42,522 nucleotides of DNA from Chryseobacterium sp. Leaf394 (GCF_001424105.1 NZ_LMQH01000014.1:1-42522), one strand, 5' to 3'; shown: positions 1 to 8,649, counted from the first letter of the stretch. Translations and numbers: made by a program. Notes: a model not told the origin generated them from the sequence alone.

Positions 1-25
1 GGTTAAGGTTAAGGTTAAGGTTAAG
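1..25. repeat. GGTTAA hexamer tandem repeat (4 copies, cut by window edge)
   Basis: Four perfect GGTTAA units run from the first base and decay into GGTTATAGGTT-like sequence by about base 54. The array may continue to the left of the window. It is a simple-sequence repeat in non-coding DNA; no function is visible. Confidence 0.8.
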
Positions 26-181
26 ATGGGATCTGCGGGATGCGGGTTATAGGTTCAGGCAATTTTGATAAACCAATACCATACACACCGGTCTGGTGTA
101 AAGGCAAAAAATGCTGATCAGGCTTACTCAAGTATAAATCATCAAACATCATTTATCAATCATCATTTATTACACATTATC

Positions 182-208
182 CATTGCTCATTGCTCATTG
201 CTCATTAC
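182..208. repeat. CATTGCT heptamer microsatellite
   Basis: Three perfect CATTGCT units are followed by a degenerate CATTACC. Upstream sequence (120-180) is a looser mix of ATCATTTAT-like words. The same kind of 7-bp periodic CAT-rich tract lies next to the second copy of the dispersed element near 20.8 kb. No gene is visible in 1-468. Confidence 0.65.
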
Positions 209-261
209 CAATTATTCTTGCCATAAGTTTGTTTTAGAAATGCTTTTCCGGCATACAAAAT

Positions 262-371
262 CCCCTAGCCCCGATAGCAGCGGCATCCTTTTTTGCTATT
301 TATGAATTCTGTTTTGATCACGAGCCTTTGGGAAGCAAAAAAGATATAGCGGATAGCGGGAAACAGCTCCT
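262..371 (+). repeat. Dispersed intergenic element, copy 1 (CCTAGCCCCGATAG ... CAGCTCC)
   Basis: The ends are CCCTAGCCCCGATAGCAGCGG and CGGATAGCGGGAAACAGCTCC. The reverse complement recurs at 20821-20909 with matching ends and a different middle. I recall such sequences as repeated intergenic elements in Chryseobacterium-type genomes. The two ends are weakly complementary (CGATAGCAGCGG against CGGATAGCGGG is only partial). It has no coding capacity and is probably a non-autonomous repeat. Confidence 0.6.
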
Positions 372-468
372 GAAAAAAAACTATTTGAAACAGTTAATTT
401 CTATTAACAAATAAGGAAATAGACTAAATCTTTCGTGATGGTCGTGCTTTATGTCGTAACTTTATATT

Positions 469-1590
469 ATGAAAGAAAGAATTGTAAGCGGTTTCAGATT
501 TGGAAACTATACGGCACCGGAATCTTCTGTCTTTGACCGGCTGCTGGAAATCTTTACAGATCTGCTCACCCATACCTCAGGCGATTTTGATGAAGCGATA
601 GACTGGCTCAGGATGCTGGATGAAGAATATAAACTGACAACTCCCGATTACACTATCGAAGATTTTATTGAAGATCTGAAAAAGAAAGGTTACATCAGAG
701 AAGAAATCCGTCCCGACGGAAGCGGAACCGGTATTGGACTAAGTGCAAAAATGGAGCAGAATATCCGTAAACAGGCACTCAACCAAATATTCGGAAATCT
801 TGCTAAGAGTGGAAGTGGAAATCATAAAACCAACAAAAGCGGAACCGGCGAAGACAGCACCGGAGAATTCAGAAATTATACTTTTGGTGATCCGGTAGAG
901 AAGATTTCAATTACTGAAAGTCTGAAAAATGCTCAGATCAATAACGGAATTGGAGATTTTCATCTTACAGAGGACGACCTGATTGTGGAAGACAGCATTC
1001 ATCAGTCCCAGATGAGTACGGTTTTGATGATTGACATCAGTCACAGTATGATTCTGTACGGAGAAGATAGAATTACTCCCGCTAAAAAAGTTGCTATGGC
1101 TCTTGCAGAACTCATCACGACGCGGTATCCGAAAGATACTTTGGATATTATTGTTTTTGGTGATGATGCGTGGCCTGTGAAAATTAAAGAGCTTCCTTAT
1201 CTGCAGGTTGGGCCTTATCATACCAACACTGTTGCGGGACTTCAGCTGGCAATGGATATTCTCCGCAGAAAAAGAAATACCAATAAACAGATTTTCATGA
1301 TCACCGACGGAAAGCCGAGTTGTGTACGTGAATCTGACGGTACTTACTACAAAAACTCATTTGGTCTGGACGAGTACGTCGTTCAGAAGTGTTATAACAT
1401 GGCGGCTCAGGCGAGACGTCTGCATATTCCCGTAACGACGTTTATGATTGCTCAGGATCCTTATCTGCAACATTTTGTAAGTGAGTTTACCGCAGCCAAT
1501 CAGGGAAAAGCTTTTTATACAGGCTTAAATGGTCTGGGACAGATGATTTTTGAAGATTATGAAAGCAACAGGAAAAAGAGAATTCGTTAA
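469..1590 (+). CDS. VWA domain protein, CoxE/BatA-like partner of a MoxR-type ATPase
   Basis: This 373-residue cytosolic protein has a helical N-terminal part (1-110), a Gly/Ser/Thr-rich linker (112-132) and a C-terminal von Willebrand A domain (about 183-370). The metal-ion-dependent adhesion site is intact: DISHS at 189-193, threonines at 252/254 and Asp280 in the ITDGKP loop. VWA proteins of this type work with AAA+ ATPases in metal insertion or in remodelling of target proteins. The next gene, 58 nt downstream on the same strand, encodes exactly such an ATPase, so the two are probably one operon and one complex. No signal peptide is present. A -7-like TAACTTTA lies only 4 nt before the ATG, so the true promoter is unclear. 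The substrate is unknown. Confidence 0.85.
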   Translation: MKERIVSGFRFGNYTAPESSVFDRLLEIFTDLLTHTSGDFDEAIDWLRMLDEEYKLTTPDYTIEDFIEDLKKKGYIREEIRPDGSGTGIGLSAKMEQNIRKQALNQIFGNLAKSGSGNHKTNKSGTGEDSTGEFRNYTFGDPVEKISITESLKNAQINNGIGDFHLTEDDLIVEDSIHQSQMSTVLMIDISHSMILYGEDRITPAKKVAMALAELITTRYPKDTLDIIVFGDDAWPVKIKELPYLQVGPYHTNTVAGLQLAMDILRRKRNTNKQIFMITDGKPSCVRESDGTYYKNSFGLDEYVVQKCYNMAAQARRLHIPVTTFMIAQDPYLQHFVSEFTAANQGKAFYTGLNGLGQMIFEDYESNRKKRIR

Positions 1591-1648
1591 TCATTTTTAA
1601 TGTAAATGAGCATTAAAAATTTCAATATTTAATTAGATTTTAAAAAAG

Positions 1649-3088
1649 ATGACATCAAGACCGGAAATAAATACATTAGGACTACTGAAAACATCAGGCT
1701 ACACAGTAAAAAGCATTAAAGATGAATTAAGAGACAATTTAAAAAAGAAAATACTCAATAAAAAAAATGTTTTTGAAGGCATTTTTGGATATGAAAATAC
1801 GGTCATTCCTCAACTGGAACAGGCTATTTTAAGCCGACACAACATTAATCTTCTTGGCTTGCGGGGCCAGGCAAAAACGAGATTAGCGAGAATGATGACG
1901 ACTTTACTGGACGAGTGGATTCCGTTTGTTGCAGGAAGCGAAATAAACGATGATCCTTTAAACCCAATTTCAAGATTTGCCAAAGAACTTATCGAGGCTG
2001 AAGGTGACAACACGCCTATTGAATGGCTTCACCGTGACGAAAGATTTTTCGAGAAACTGGCAACGCCGGACGTGACAGTTGCTGATTTAATTGGTGACGT
2101 GGATCCCATCAAAGCTGCCAATTTAAAACTGTCTTATGCTGATGACCGTGTGATTCACTTTGGAATGATACCGAGAGCCAACAGAAGCATATTTGTAATC
2201 AACGAACTTCCCGATCTCCAGGCGAGAATACAGGTTTCCCTGTTTAATATTCTGCAGGAAGGTGATGTTCAGATCAGAGGTTTTAAGGTGAGAATGCCTT
2301 TGGATATTCAGTTTGTATTTACAGCAAATCCTGAAGATTATACCAACCGTGGAAGTATAGTTACTCCTTTGAAAGACCGTATCGGTTCGCAGATTTTAAC
2401 GCACTATCCTGAAAATATTCAGACGGCTAAAGAAATTACAAAATATGAATCTTCACTTGACGGGCGTCAGAATGAAATGGTCTATGTTCCTGAATTAGCT
2501 AAAGATTTATTGGAACAGATCAATTTTGAAGCAAGAGAAAGCGAATATGTTGATGCCAAAAGTGGTGTAAGTGCAAGAATGAGTATCACAGCTTTTGAAA
2601 ATCTTTTAAGTACTGCCGAAAGAAGAGCTTTGATCACGGGTGATGAAAAGACATCTGTGCGCCTCAGCGATTTTGTAGGAATCGTTCCTGCAATTACCGG
2701 AAAAGTAGAATTGGTCTATGAAGGTGAGCAGGAAGGTGCCGAAGCCATTGCCGAACTGCTGATTGACAATGCAGTACGTACTATATTCGGAATACTTTTC
2801 CCGAAAATTGAAAAATTACAGAAAAAAGATGCTGCAACGCCGTACGATCAGGTACTCAACTGGTTTACGGATGATAAAGGTTTTCTTGAAATAACTGATA
2901 ATTCTTCGGACGAAAATTACATCAGACAGCTGAATCAAATCACGCCACTGGATGACCTGATCAATGAATTCAGACCTGAAACTGATGAGAAAGACCGTCT
3001 GTTCTTAAAAGAATTTGTACTTTGGGGACTGGCAGTAAGTAAAAAGCTTAATAAAGAAAGATTCAGAACCGGAGTTTTCTTTTCTTAA
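1649..3088 (+). CDS. AAA+ ATPase, MoxR / magnesium-chelatase-I-like
   Basis: The 479-residue product has a P-loop GLRGQAKT (70-77), a Walker-B-like strand IFVINE (181-186) where the usual Asp is Asn, a sensor-1 loop TANPED (225-230) with Asn227, and a candidate arginine finger at Arg244. The order and spacing match the magnesium chelatase ChlI/MoxR clade. Residues 280-479 form the helical lid and an extended C-terminal region. It follows the VWA gene and probably powers it as a chaperone-like pair. Because GQAKT replaces the classical GxGKT and the Walker B Asp is missing, ATP hydrolysis may be slower or the assignment of the acidic residue may shift to Glu186. The gene ends just before a strong bidirectional terminator. 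Confidence 0.85.
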   Translation: MTSRPEINTLGLLKTSGYTVKSIKDELRDNLKKKILNKKNVFEGIFGYENTVIPQLEQAILSRHNINLLGLRGQAKTRLARMMTTLLDEWIPFVAGSEINDDPLNPISRFAKELIEAEGDNTPIEWLHRDERFFEKLATPDVTVADLIGDVDPIKAANLKLSYADDRVIHFGMIPRANRSIFVINELPDLQARIQVSLFNILQEGDVQIRGFKVRMPLDIQFVFTANPEDYTNRGSIVTPLKDRIGSQILTHYPENIQTAKEITKYESSLDGRQNEMVYVPELAKDLLEQINFEARESEYVDAKSGVSARMSITAFENLLSTAERRALITGDEKTSVRLSDFVGIVPAITGKVELVYEGEQEGAEAIAELLIDNAVRTIFGILFPKIEKLQKKDAATPYDQVLNWFTDDKGFLEITDNSSDENYIRQLNQITPLDDLINEFRPETDEKDRLFLKEFVLWGLAVSKKLNKERFRTGVFFS

Positions 3089-3109
3089 GATATTCTGATT
3101 TAACATAAC

Positions 3110-3146
3110 AAAAAAGCTTGAGATATTACATTTCAAGCTTTTTTTA
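3110..3146. terminator. Bidirectional rho-independent terminator
   Basis: AAAAAAGCTTGA (3110-3121) pairs with TCAAGCTTTTTT (3133-3144) across an 11-nt loop. T runs exist on both strands. It separates the convergent ATPase and VanZ-like genes. Confidence 0.85.
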
Positions 3147-3173
3147 TAGTAAAAAATAATTTTAAGGTTGTAC

Positions 3174-3638
3174 TTACGCTGTTTTAAGCGTTTTCCTGTC
3201 TTCAATAAGTTCAAAATGGAACTTGATATTGGCAATGTTTTTCCACGTTGCATATTTAAATAAAATAAAACCGATACACATTCCGAGCGTGTTGAGAAAA
3301 ACATCATCAATGTCTGCAACACCTCTTCCGGAAATATACTGGATAGATTCAATTACAGTAATTATTACCAGAAAGAATGCTGTGATCGGAATCAGTGAAT
3401 TAAATTTCCTGATACACAAACCCAGCCAGCCAAACGGGCTGAACACAAAAACATTTCCGACAATGTTGACTAAAAATGCTTCACTGTCTACATCATCTGT
3501 AAAAAAATGCTGTATCGTAATAAATGGCTGCATCTGTAAATATGAAACCTCTGAAGCTTCTCTTCCGGAAGCAAAAAACATCATATAAAGTAAAAAAATC
3601 GTATAAAGGCTGATAAAAACCACAAAATATCTTCTCAT
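3174..3638 (-). CDS. VanZ-family membrane protein
   Basis: The 154-residue protein has about four hydrophobic segments. It shows the VanZ-like pattern NIVGNVFVFSPFG in the middle, ESIQYISGRG, then ADIDDVFLNTLG before the last helix. VanZ of Enterococcus gives low-level teicoplanin resistance, but most family members in Bacteroidetes have no known role, so resistance should not be inferred. The gene is a single unit, convergent with the ATPase gene and separated from it by the terminator. The ATG at 3638 starts directly with a hydrophobic helix. Confidence 0.8.
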   Translation of the reverse strand: MRRYFVVFISLYTIFLLYMMFFASGREASEVSYLQMQPFITIQHFFTDDVDSEAFLVNIVGNVFVFSPFGWLGLCIRKFNSLIPITAFFLVIITVIESIQYISGRGVADIDDVFLNTLGMCIGFILFKYATWKNIANIKFHFELIEDRKTLKTA

Positions 3639-3890
3639 AACTCAATCGCATCGTTAACTAATTCTAAAAGGTGGTTATTAAGGGTAATTATGAGTTAACA
3701 ATAATCTTTCCTTTTTCTTTTAAAACGCAATTTTTTATGAATCTTTAAAATTATTTAACATAATATATGAGATTTTAAAGATACAAAGATGCAAATTTTG
3801 CTGATGGATAGAGGATTTTAAATTTTAGCAGGATACTTTTTAAAGACTTAACATAATAATTTTAAAAATGATTTAGTCTGAATACGGTGA
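3639..3890. other. Intergenic, no gene seen
   Basis: This AT-rich stretch lies between two minus-strand genes. TTTAACATAATA-like words occur twice (about 3755 and 3846). I see no coding frame, terminator or clear TAnnTTTG promoter. Confidence 0.5.
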
Positions 3891-4556
3891 CTATTTTTTT
3901 ATCTCAGTTTGCTGCTGATAGCTTCCCTGAATATATTTCCGCTGTTCAACTTTTTCGGCTTTTGGAAACCAGAATTTTTCTCCGTAAGTCCGGGTGATTA
4001 CTGAAAAACAATTTGACGATTTGTTGATGATCTTCACAACAACGGAATTAATGTAGGATGCAGGATTATTGGCAAACTGTGGAATTTTTTCTTCAGATTC
4101 CCGGGTAGAACCGTCCGCATAAGTCGCCTGCCAGTAGTAAGAATATTTCTGCGACATTCTGTTTGGGAAAAAGGACATGGTATTTTCATCCACTTTTACA
4201 TCTTTAAAATCTGAAATTTCTATATCGCACTGTTTTTCTTTTTGCTGAGAAGGATTCTGAATTTCCAAATTTTTTTCGCAATTTGACTTTCCATCAGCAG
4301 TTTCTGTTGTCAAATTAATTTTTGCAGTTCCTGCCTTGAGAGCTTTCAGCGTAATTTTTCCTTCTGATGAATTGTGTATGGAGAGAAATTCATCAGAAGA
4401 AATATTCCATTTGTAGCAGTCGAGGCATTTTGCAGCCGTGTCAGACATTAATTGTAAACTGTCGCCGACTTTTACTGTTGACGGTCCAAGAATCTGGCAC
4501 TGCGCCGGAAGCAGGAGGCTCGCTGCAGTAAGGATTAAGATTAGTAAAGATTTCAT
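3891..4556 (-). CDS. Exported hypothetical protein with Ig-like fold
   Basis: The 221-residue product begins with a clear signal peptide (charged MK, hydrophobic LLILILTAASLLL, cleavage near AQC-Q at 18-21). Residues 22-100 carry a pattern like bacterial Ig-like domains: PSTVKVGDSLQL, a Cys pair CLDC, and LKALKAGTAKINLTT near the end of the domain. A second Cys-containing module follows (about 110-200), with paired Cys109 and a late SSNCFSV. It is probably periplasmic or surface-exposed. No T9SS sorting tail is present. The neighbours give no functional link. I do not recognise a named family. Confidence 0.7.
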   Translation of the reverse strand: MKSLLILILTAASLLLPAQCQILGPSTVKVGDSLQLMSDTAAKCLDCYKWNISSDEFLSIHNSSEGKITLKALKAGTAKINLTTETADGKSNCEKNLEIQNPSQQKEKQCDIEISDFKDVKVDENTMSFFPNRMSQKYSYYWQATYADGSTRESEEKIPQFANNPASYINSVVVKIINKSSNCFSVITRTYGEKFWFPKAEKVEQRKYIQGSYQQQTEIKK

Positions 4557-4651
4557 AGTTTTCAGTTTAGTTTTAATTTTTAAAATTTACCCAGTGAGGT
4601 ATTGATGATTCACACAGCAAAAATCATACATTTAAAAATCAAATCAAACAA

Positions 4652-4679
4652 AAAAGCCTTACAGTTACGTAAGGCTTCC
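4652..4679 (-). terminator. Terminator of the acyl-CoA carboxylase gene
   Basis: AAGCCTTAC (4654-4662) pairs with GTAAGGCTT (4669-4677). Read on the minus strand it is followed by a T run, just after the carboxylase stop codon. Confidence 0.85.
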
Positions 4680-4701
4680 ACACAAAATTATTTTTCAGTA
4701 A

Positions 4702-6330
4702 TCAAACCTGAATTACACCCAAGTTAAATTTCTCAGTAATCGGAGAGTGATCTGCTGCTTCAATACCCATCGAAATCCATTTTCTGGTGTCAACCGGGTT
4801 GATGATGGCATCTGTCCATAATCGTGAAGCTGCATAAGTTGCTTCAGTCTGTTTCTGATATTTTTTTGTAATAGAATCGAGGATTTCTTTGTGCTCTTCT
4901 GCGGTAATTTCTTTTCCCTGTTTTTTCAAAGTAGATTCCTGGATCTGGGCTAAAACCTTGGCTGCCTGAGAACCTCCCATTACTGCAAGATCTGCCCATG
5001 GCCAGGCGACAATTAATCTCGGATCGTAAGCTTTTCCACACATCGCATAATTTCCGGCACCGTAGGAATTTCCTGTAATAATCGTGAATTTTGGCACTAC
5101 AGAATTGGAAACAGCGTTTACCATTTTAGCTCCGTCTTTAATGATTCCGCCGTGCTCTGATTTTGAACCAACCATAAATCCTGTTACGTCCTGTAAAAAG
5201 ATTAAAGGAATTTTTCTTTGATTGCAGTTCGCAATAAATCTGGTTGCCTTATCTGCTGAATCAGAATAAATCACGCCACCGAACTGCATTTCACCTTTGC
5301 CGCTTTTTACCAGTTTTCTCTGGTTGGCAACGATTCCTACAGACCATCCGTCGACTCTTGCGGTTGCGCAGATAATTGTTTTTCCGTAATCCGGTTTGTA
5401 TTCTTCGAATTCAGAATTGTCTACAAGGCATTTGATGATTTCCAGAGTATCATATTGATCTGCTCTCGAAACAGGCATAATTCCGAAAATGTTTTCAATA
5501 TTTTCTTTCGGTGGGAAACTTTCAATTCTGTCGAAGCCTGCTTTGTCGTAGCTTCCGACAGATTTCATAATATTTTTGATTCTGTCTAAAGCATCTTTAT
5601 CGTCTTTTGCTTTATAATCAGTCACCCCAGAAATAGAGCAGTGTGTTGTTGCACCACCTAAAGTTTCATTATCGATTGTTTCACCAATCGCAGCTTTTAC
5701 CAGATAGCTTCCTGCCAGGAAAATAGATCCTGTTTTGTCAACAATCATTGCTTCGTCACTCATAATCGGAAGGTAAGCACCACCAGCAACGCAACTTCCC
5801 ATTACCGCAGAAATCTGGATAATTCCGGCAGCGCTCATTTTAGCATTGTTCCTGAAAATTCTCCCGAACATTTCTTTATCAGGGAAAATCTCATCCTGCA
5901 TTGGCAGATAAACTCCGGCAGAATCTACAAGATATATGATTGGAAGTCTGTTTTCCATGGCGATTTCCTGAGCTCTCAGGTTTTTCTTTCCTGTAATCGG
6001 GAACCAGGCTCCGGCTTTTACAGAAGCGTCGTTGGCCACAACCAAACACTGCTTTCCTGCAACATAGCCCATCACCACCACAACGCCGCCACTCGGGCAT
6101 CCGCCGTGTTCTTCGTACATTTCATATCCGGCAAAACCACCTATCTCTATAGAATCAGAATCTTTATCCAGAAGATATTCAATTCTTTCTCTGGCGGTCA
6201 TCTTTCCTTCATCACGTAACTTCTGCAGTCGTTTTTCGCCACCACCCTTTTTTATTTCTTTAAAAATTCTGTTGATTTCGGAAAGTTTGAGTTTATTTTG
6301 ATCTTCTCTTTTATTGAATTCTAAATCCAT
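4702..6330 (-). CDS. Acyl-CoA carboxylase beta subunit, methylcrotonyl-CoA carboxylase type
   Basis: The 542-residue carboxyltransferase has both crotonase-fold halves. The N-half shows GGxAGYEMYEEHGG-type sequence and GGAYLPIMSDEAMIV. The C-half shows LQDVTGFMVGSKSEHGG, the oxyanion segment GNSYGAGNYAMCG and AWPWADLAVMGG. The NYAMCGKAYDPR stretch resembles methylcrotonyl-CoA carboxylase beta (MccB) more than propionyl-CoA carboxylase beta. The expected role is transfer of CO2 from carboxybiotin to an acyl-CoA in leucine breakdown. No biotin-carboxylase alpha subunit is encoded nearby, so the partner must lie elsewhere. The gene is monocistronic, with a terminator directly behind it and a divergent gap in front. 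Confidence 0.9.
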   Translation of the reverse strand: MDLEFNKREDQNKLKLSEINRIFKEIKKGGGEKRLQKLRDEGKMTARERIEYLLDKDSDSIEIGGFAGYEMYEEHGGCPSGGVVVVMGYVAGKQCLVVANDASVKAGAWFPITGKKNLRAQEIAMENRLPIIYLVDSAGVYLPMQDEIFPDKEMFGRIFRNNAKMSAAGIIQISAVMGSCVAGGAYLPIMSDEAMIVDKTGSIFLAGSYLVKAAIGETIDNETLGGATTHCSISGVTDYKAKDDKDALDRIKNIMKSVGSYDKAGFDRIESFPPKENIENIFGIMPVSRADQYDTLEIIKCLVDNSEFEEYKPDYGKTIICATARVDGWSVGIVANQRKLVKSGKGEMQFGGVIYSDSADKATRFIANCNQRKIPLIFLQDVTGFMVGSKSEHGGIIKDGAKMVNAVSNSVVPKFTIITGNSYGAGNYAMCGKAYDPRLIVAWPWADLAVMGGSQAAKVLAQIQESTLKKQGKEITAEEHKEILDSITKKYQKQTEATYAASRLWTDAIINPVDTRKWISMGIEAADHSPITEKFNLGVIQV

Positions 6331-6464
6331 TAAATTTTATTTTATTGCGTTTTTAAATATACTACTTTTAGATAAATGAGATAAATAAGAATTTTTAGTT
6401 ATTAAATATGTGGTATTCAGAAAATTATGAAATTTTTAACTATGCACCTCTTTGATTTTGGCAA
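6331..6464. other. Divergent intergenic region, left half
   Basis: It carries the carboxylase promoter region on the minus strand; a one-mismatch -7 element TATATTTA lies about 25 nt before the ATG. I see no coding frame. The right half holds the small-RNA candidate. Confidence 0.4.
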
Positions 6465-6472
6465 TACTTTTG
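6465..6472 (+). promoter_or_regulatory. -7 element TACTTTTG of the small-RNA candidate
   Basis: TACTTTTG is a perfect match to the Bacteroidetes -7 consensus TAnnTTTG. No well-spaced TTG is found upstream. The predicted start is near 6477. Confidence 0.5.
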
Positions 6473-6476
6473 CTAA

Positions 6477-6595
6477 TTTTACAGTAGAGATAAACGGGAT
6501 AACATCTTTGTTTACGCTCTAAGTTCCTAGTTTATTTTTTTAATAGTTTATTATTTGAAGGCCCTGAAAGTTTCATAGATTTTCAGGGTTTTTTT
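6477..6595 (+). ncRNA. Candidate small RNA (~119 nt)
   Basis: Between two divergent genes, a perfect -7 element is followed about 100 nt later by a strong one-directional terminator, with no open frame of note between them. The 5' part can fold as GAGATAAAC (6487-6495) against GTTTACGCTC (6510-6519) with a small internal loop. An unpaired T/A-rich middle follows, then the terminator hairpin. A terminator on the plus strand with no plus-strand gene before it is otherwise unexplained. It could be a trans-acting sRNA or an Rfam family I cannot name from sequence alone. Confidence 0.45.
6562..6595 (+). terminator. Rho-independent terminator of the small-RNA candidate
   Basis: CCCTGAAA (6562-6569) pairs with TTTCAGGG (6581-6588), followed by seven T. 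The other strand has no T run, so it acts on plus-strand transcripts only. Confidence 0.85.
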
Positions 6596-6644
6596 GTGCG
6601 CATACTTTCGAAAAGTTTTATACCCAATCAGCCTATCTAATTCG

Positions 6645-6652
6645 TACTTTTG
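6645..6652 (+). promoter_or_regulatory. -7 element TACTTTTG before the EamA gene
   Basis: This perfect TAnnTTTG predicts transcription start near 6657. That excludes a GTG at 6655 and supports the ATG at 6676, with a leader of about 19 nt. Confidence 0.55.
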
Positions 6653-6675
6653 CTGTGTTTAATTTATCAGAATAC

Positions 6676-7554
6676 ATGAAGCAACAGGCTCTTTTCAGGC
6701 TGCATTTTATCGTTTTTCTATGGGGTTTTACAGCGATTTTAGGAAAACTGATTACTTCGTCTGCTCCCGTGCTTGTATTTTACAGGATGCTTTTTGCTGC
6801 CTTTTTTCTGTATCTGTATTTAAGAATATTTAAGAAAGAAAGCATTAAAATTTCAAAAAAGCTATTTTTTCAGCTTGCAGGAATTGGTTTTGCTATGGCG
6901 CTGCACTGGTACTGTTTTTTTTATTCCATTAAAGTTTCGAATGTTTCCATCGCTCTGAGTTGTCTTTCATTATCAACGTTGTTCGCTTCTATAATGGAGC
7001 CGATTATTTTTAAAAGGAAAATTGATTTGACCGAGGTCATCATGGGAACCGTAATCGTAGCATGTATTCTTCTCATTTTTAAAACAGAATTCCAATACAA
7101 AGAAGGTATTTTTTACGGGATTCTATGTGCCGTTTTTGGGACTATATTTTCGGTTTTTAATGGTAAGATGTTCGGCAAAACCAGTTCGGGAAACATTATT
7201 TTTTATGAAATTTTTTCCGGATGGTTTATTTTAATGATTATTTATCTGGTTACAGGTCAGTTTTTTACTTTAAATGAAATAAATTTGCGTGATATTGCGT
7301 TAATAGTCTTGCTGGCAAGCGGGTTTACGGCCTTTCCAATGCTCGAATCTGTGAAGCTGATGAAATATATTTCGCCATTTACCTTAATTTTAACAGTAAA
7401 TTTAGAACCGGTCTACGGAATTATATTAGCTTTTTTTATCTTTGGAGAATCAGAGCACATGAGTTCAGTATTTTACGTGGCCTCACTGGTAATGATTTTA
7501 GCCATTGTGGTGAACGGTTTTATAAAAGCAAAAAAACAAAAACAACTCAAATAA
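6676..7554 (+). CDS. EamA-family (DMT superfamily) transporter
   Basis: The 292-residue membrane protein has about ten hydrophobic helices arranged as two EamA repeats. The first contains ILGKLITSSAPVLVFYRMLFA and the second LLASGFTAFPMLESVKLMKYISPF followed by NLEPVYGIILAFFIFGE, a typical EamA signature. It is likely an inner-membrane exporter of small metabolites such as amino acids; the substrate cannot be predicted. An upstream in-frame GTG at 6655 would sit inside the promoter start region, so I use the ATG at 6676. The PorV/PorQ-like gene follows after 12 nt, suggesting co-transcription although the two products have no obvious link. Confidence 0.85.
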   Translation: MKQQALFRLHFIVFLWGFTAILGKLITSSAPVLVFYRMLFAAFFLYLYLRIFKKESIKISKKLFFQLAGIGFAMALHWYCFFYSIKVSNVSIALSCLSLSTLFASIMEPIIFKRKIDLTEVIMGTVIVACILLIFKTEFQYKEGIFYGILCAVFGTIFSVFNGKMFGKTSSGNIIFYEIFSGWFILMIIYLVTGQFFTLNEINLRDIALIVLLASGFTAFPMLESVKLMKYISPFTLILTVNLEPVYGIILAFFIFGESEHMSSVFYVASLVMILAIVVNGFIKAKKQKQLK

Positions 7555-7566
7555 GCATCAATTTAT

Positions 7567-8649
7567 ATGATGAAAAAATATTTTTTACTGGTTTTCTCAT
7601 TGGCATTTGGGATTTCTCAGGCACAGATTGTAAGAAAATATTCCAACGAATTCCTGAATATCGGCGCAGGTGCGAGAGGTTTAGGTATGGGTGGAGCTGT
7701 CATCTCCAATCAGGACGACGTCTATTCACCAATGTGGAATCCCGCGGGACTTTTGGGTATTCAGAAAGACTGGCAGGGAGCAGCGATGCACGCAGAGTAT
7801 TTCGAATCCATAGCGAAATATGATTATTTAGCGTATGCTAAAGTTTTAGAAAACGGTGTATTCGGAGTTTCAGTCGTAAGGTTGGGGGTTGATAATATTT
7901 TAAATACAACACAGTTAATCGATGCTGAAGGAAATATTGATTATGACAAAATCACCCAGTTTTCTCAGTCAGACTACGCCGGAATTTTATCCTACGCATT
8001 CCGTCCCGGAGGAAGCGAAAATCTTGACGTCGGTGTGAATGCCAAAATTGTTTACAGAAATGTAGGAAAATTTGCCAGCGGATACGGTTTCGGATTTGAT
8101 GTGGGAGCAATCTACAAATTAGACAGCGGTTATAAAATCGGTGCAATGTTGAGAGACGCGACTACTACAGTCAACTTCTGGAATGTAAATCAAAAAGAAT
8201 TGTCAACAGTGGTGAATGGGGAAGAATTTAACCCTGCACCGACCGATAAAATGGAATTAACGATGCCTAAATTAAATATGGGCGTCAGTAAAAATTTCGC
8301 CATCAATAATACAATGTATATTCTTCCGGAAGCAGGAATCAATGTAGATTTTGCTAAGACGGCAGCTTTGCTATCAACGGATTTTGCAAGTATTACACCG
8401 TATGCCGGAGCAGAATTTGGTTATCAGAAAATGATTTTTGTCCGTTTGGGGGTCAACAGATTTCAGTCGATTACAGACATTGAAGACTTGAGCAGAAAAG
8501 TTTCTTTCCAGCCGAGTGCGGGTATTGGTATACGCTACAGAGGTCTGACTTTGGATTACGCCATCAGCAATTCAGGAATTGGAGCATCTAATTTTTACTC
8601 GAATTTCTTTTCTTTAAAGCTTGACATCGGAGAATTCAGAAACGACTAA
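7567..8649 (+). CDS. PorV/PorQ-family outer-membrane beta-barrel protein (T9SS-related)
   Basis: The 360-residue product has a signal peptide (MMKKYFLLVFSLAFGISQAQ). Right after it comes the family hallmark: a small-residue-rich hatch GAGARGLGMGGAVISN followed by DVYSPMWNPAGLLG. The rest alternates short polar and hydrophobic strands as in FadL-like 14-stranded barrels, and ends in an aromatic strand near FFSLKLDIGEF. PorV and PorQ shuttle T9SS cargo to the attachment complex. Paralogues of this family are common in Flavobacteriia, so whether this is the true PorV, PorQ or another member cannot be decided here. A T9SS cargo gene is encoded at 11.4-13.2 kb. A second ATG three bases downstream is an alternative start. 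Confidence 0.8.
   Translation: MMKKYFLLVFSLAFGISQAQIVRKYSNEFLNIGAGARGLGMGGAVISNQDDVYSPMWNPAGLLGIQKDWQGAAMHAEYFESIAKYDYLAYAKVLENGVFGVSVVRLGVDNILNTTQLIDAEGNIDYDKITQFSQSDYAGILSYAFRPGGSENLDVGVNAKIVYRNVGKFASGYGFGFDVGAIYKLDSGYKIGAMLRDATTTVNFWNVNQKELSTVVNGEEFNPAPTDKMELTMPKLNMGVSKNFAINNTMYILPEAGINVDFAKTAALLSTDFASITPYAGAEFGYQKMIFVRLGVNRFQSITDIEDLSRKVSFQPSAGIGIRYRGLTLDYAISNSGIGASNFYSNFFSLKLDIGEFRND

Noticed and set aside
1..25. Telomere-like chromosome end
   Set aside because: GGTTAA repeats resemble some telomeres, but the gene content is that of a bacterial chromosome and only four units are visible at an arbitrary window edge.
3223..3588. Open frame opposite the VanZ-like gene
   Set aside because: Antisense to a gene with clear family motifs; no promoter or start signal.
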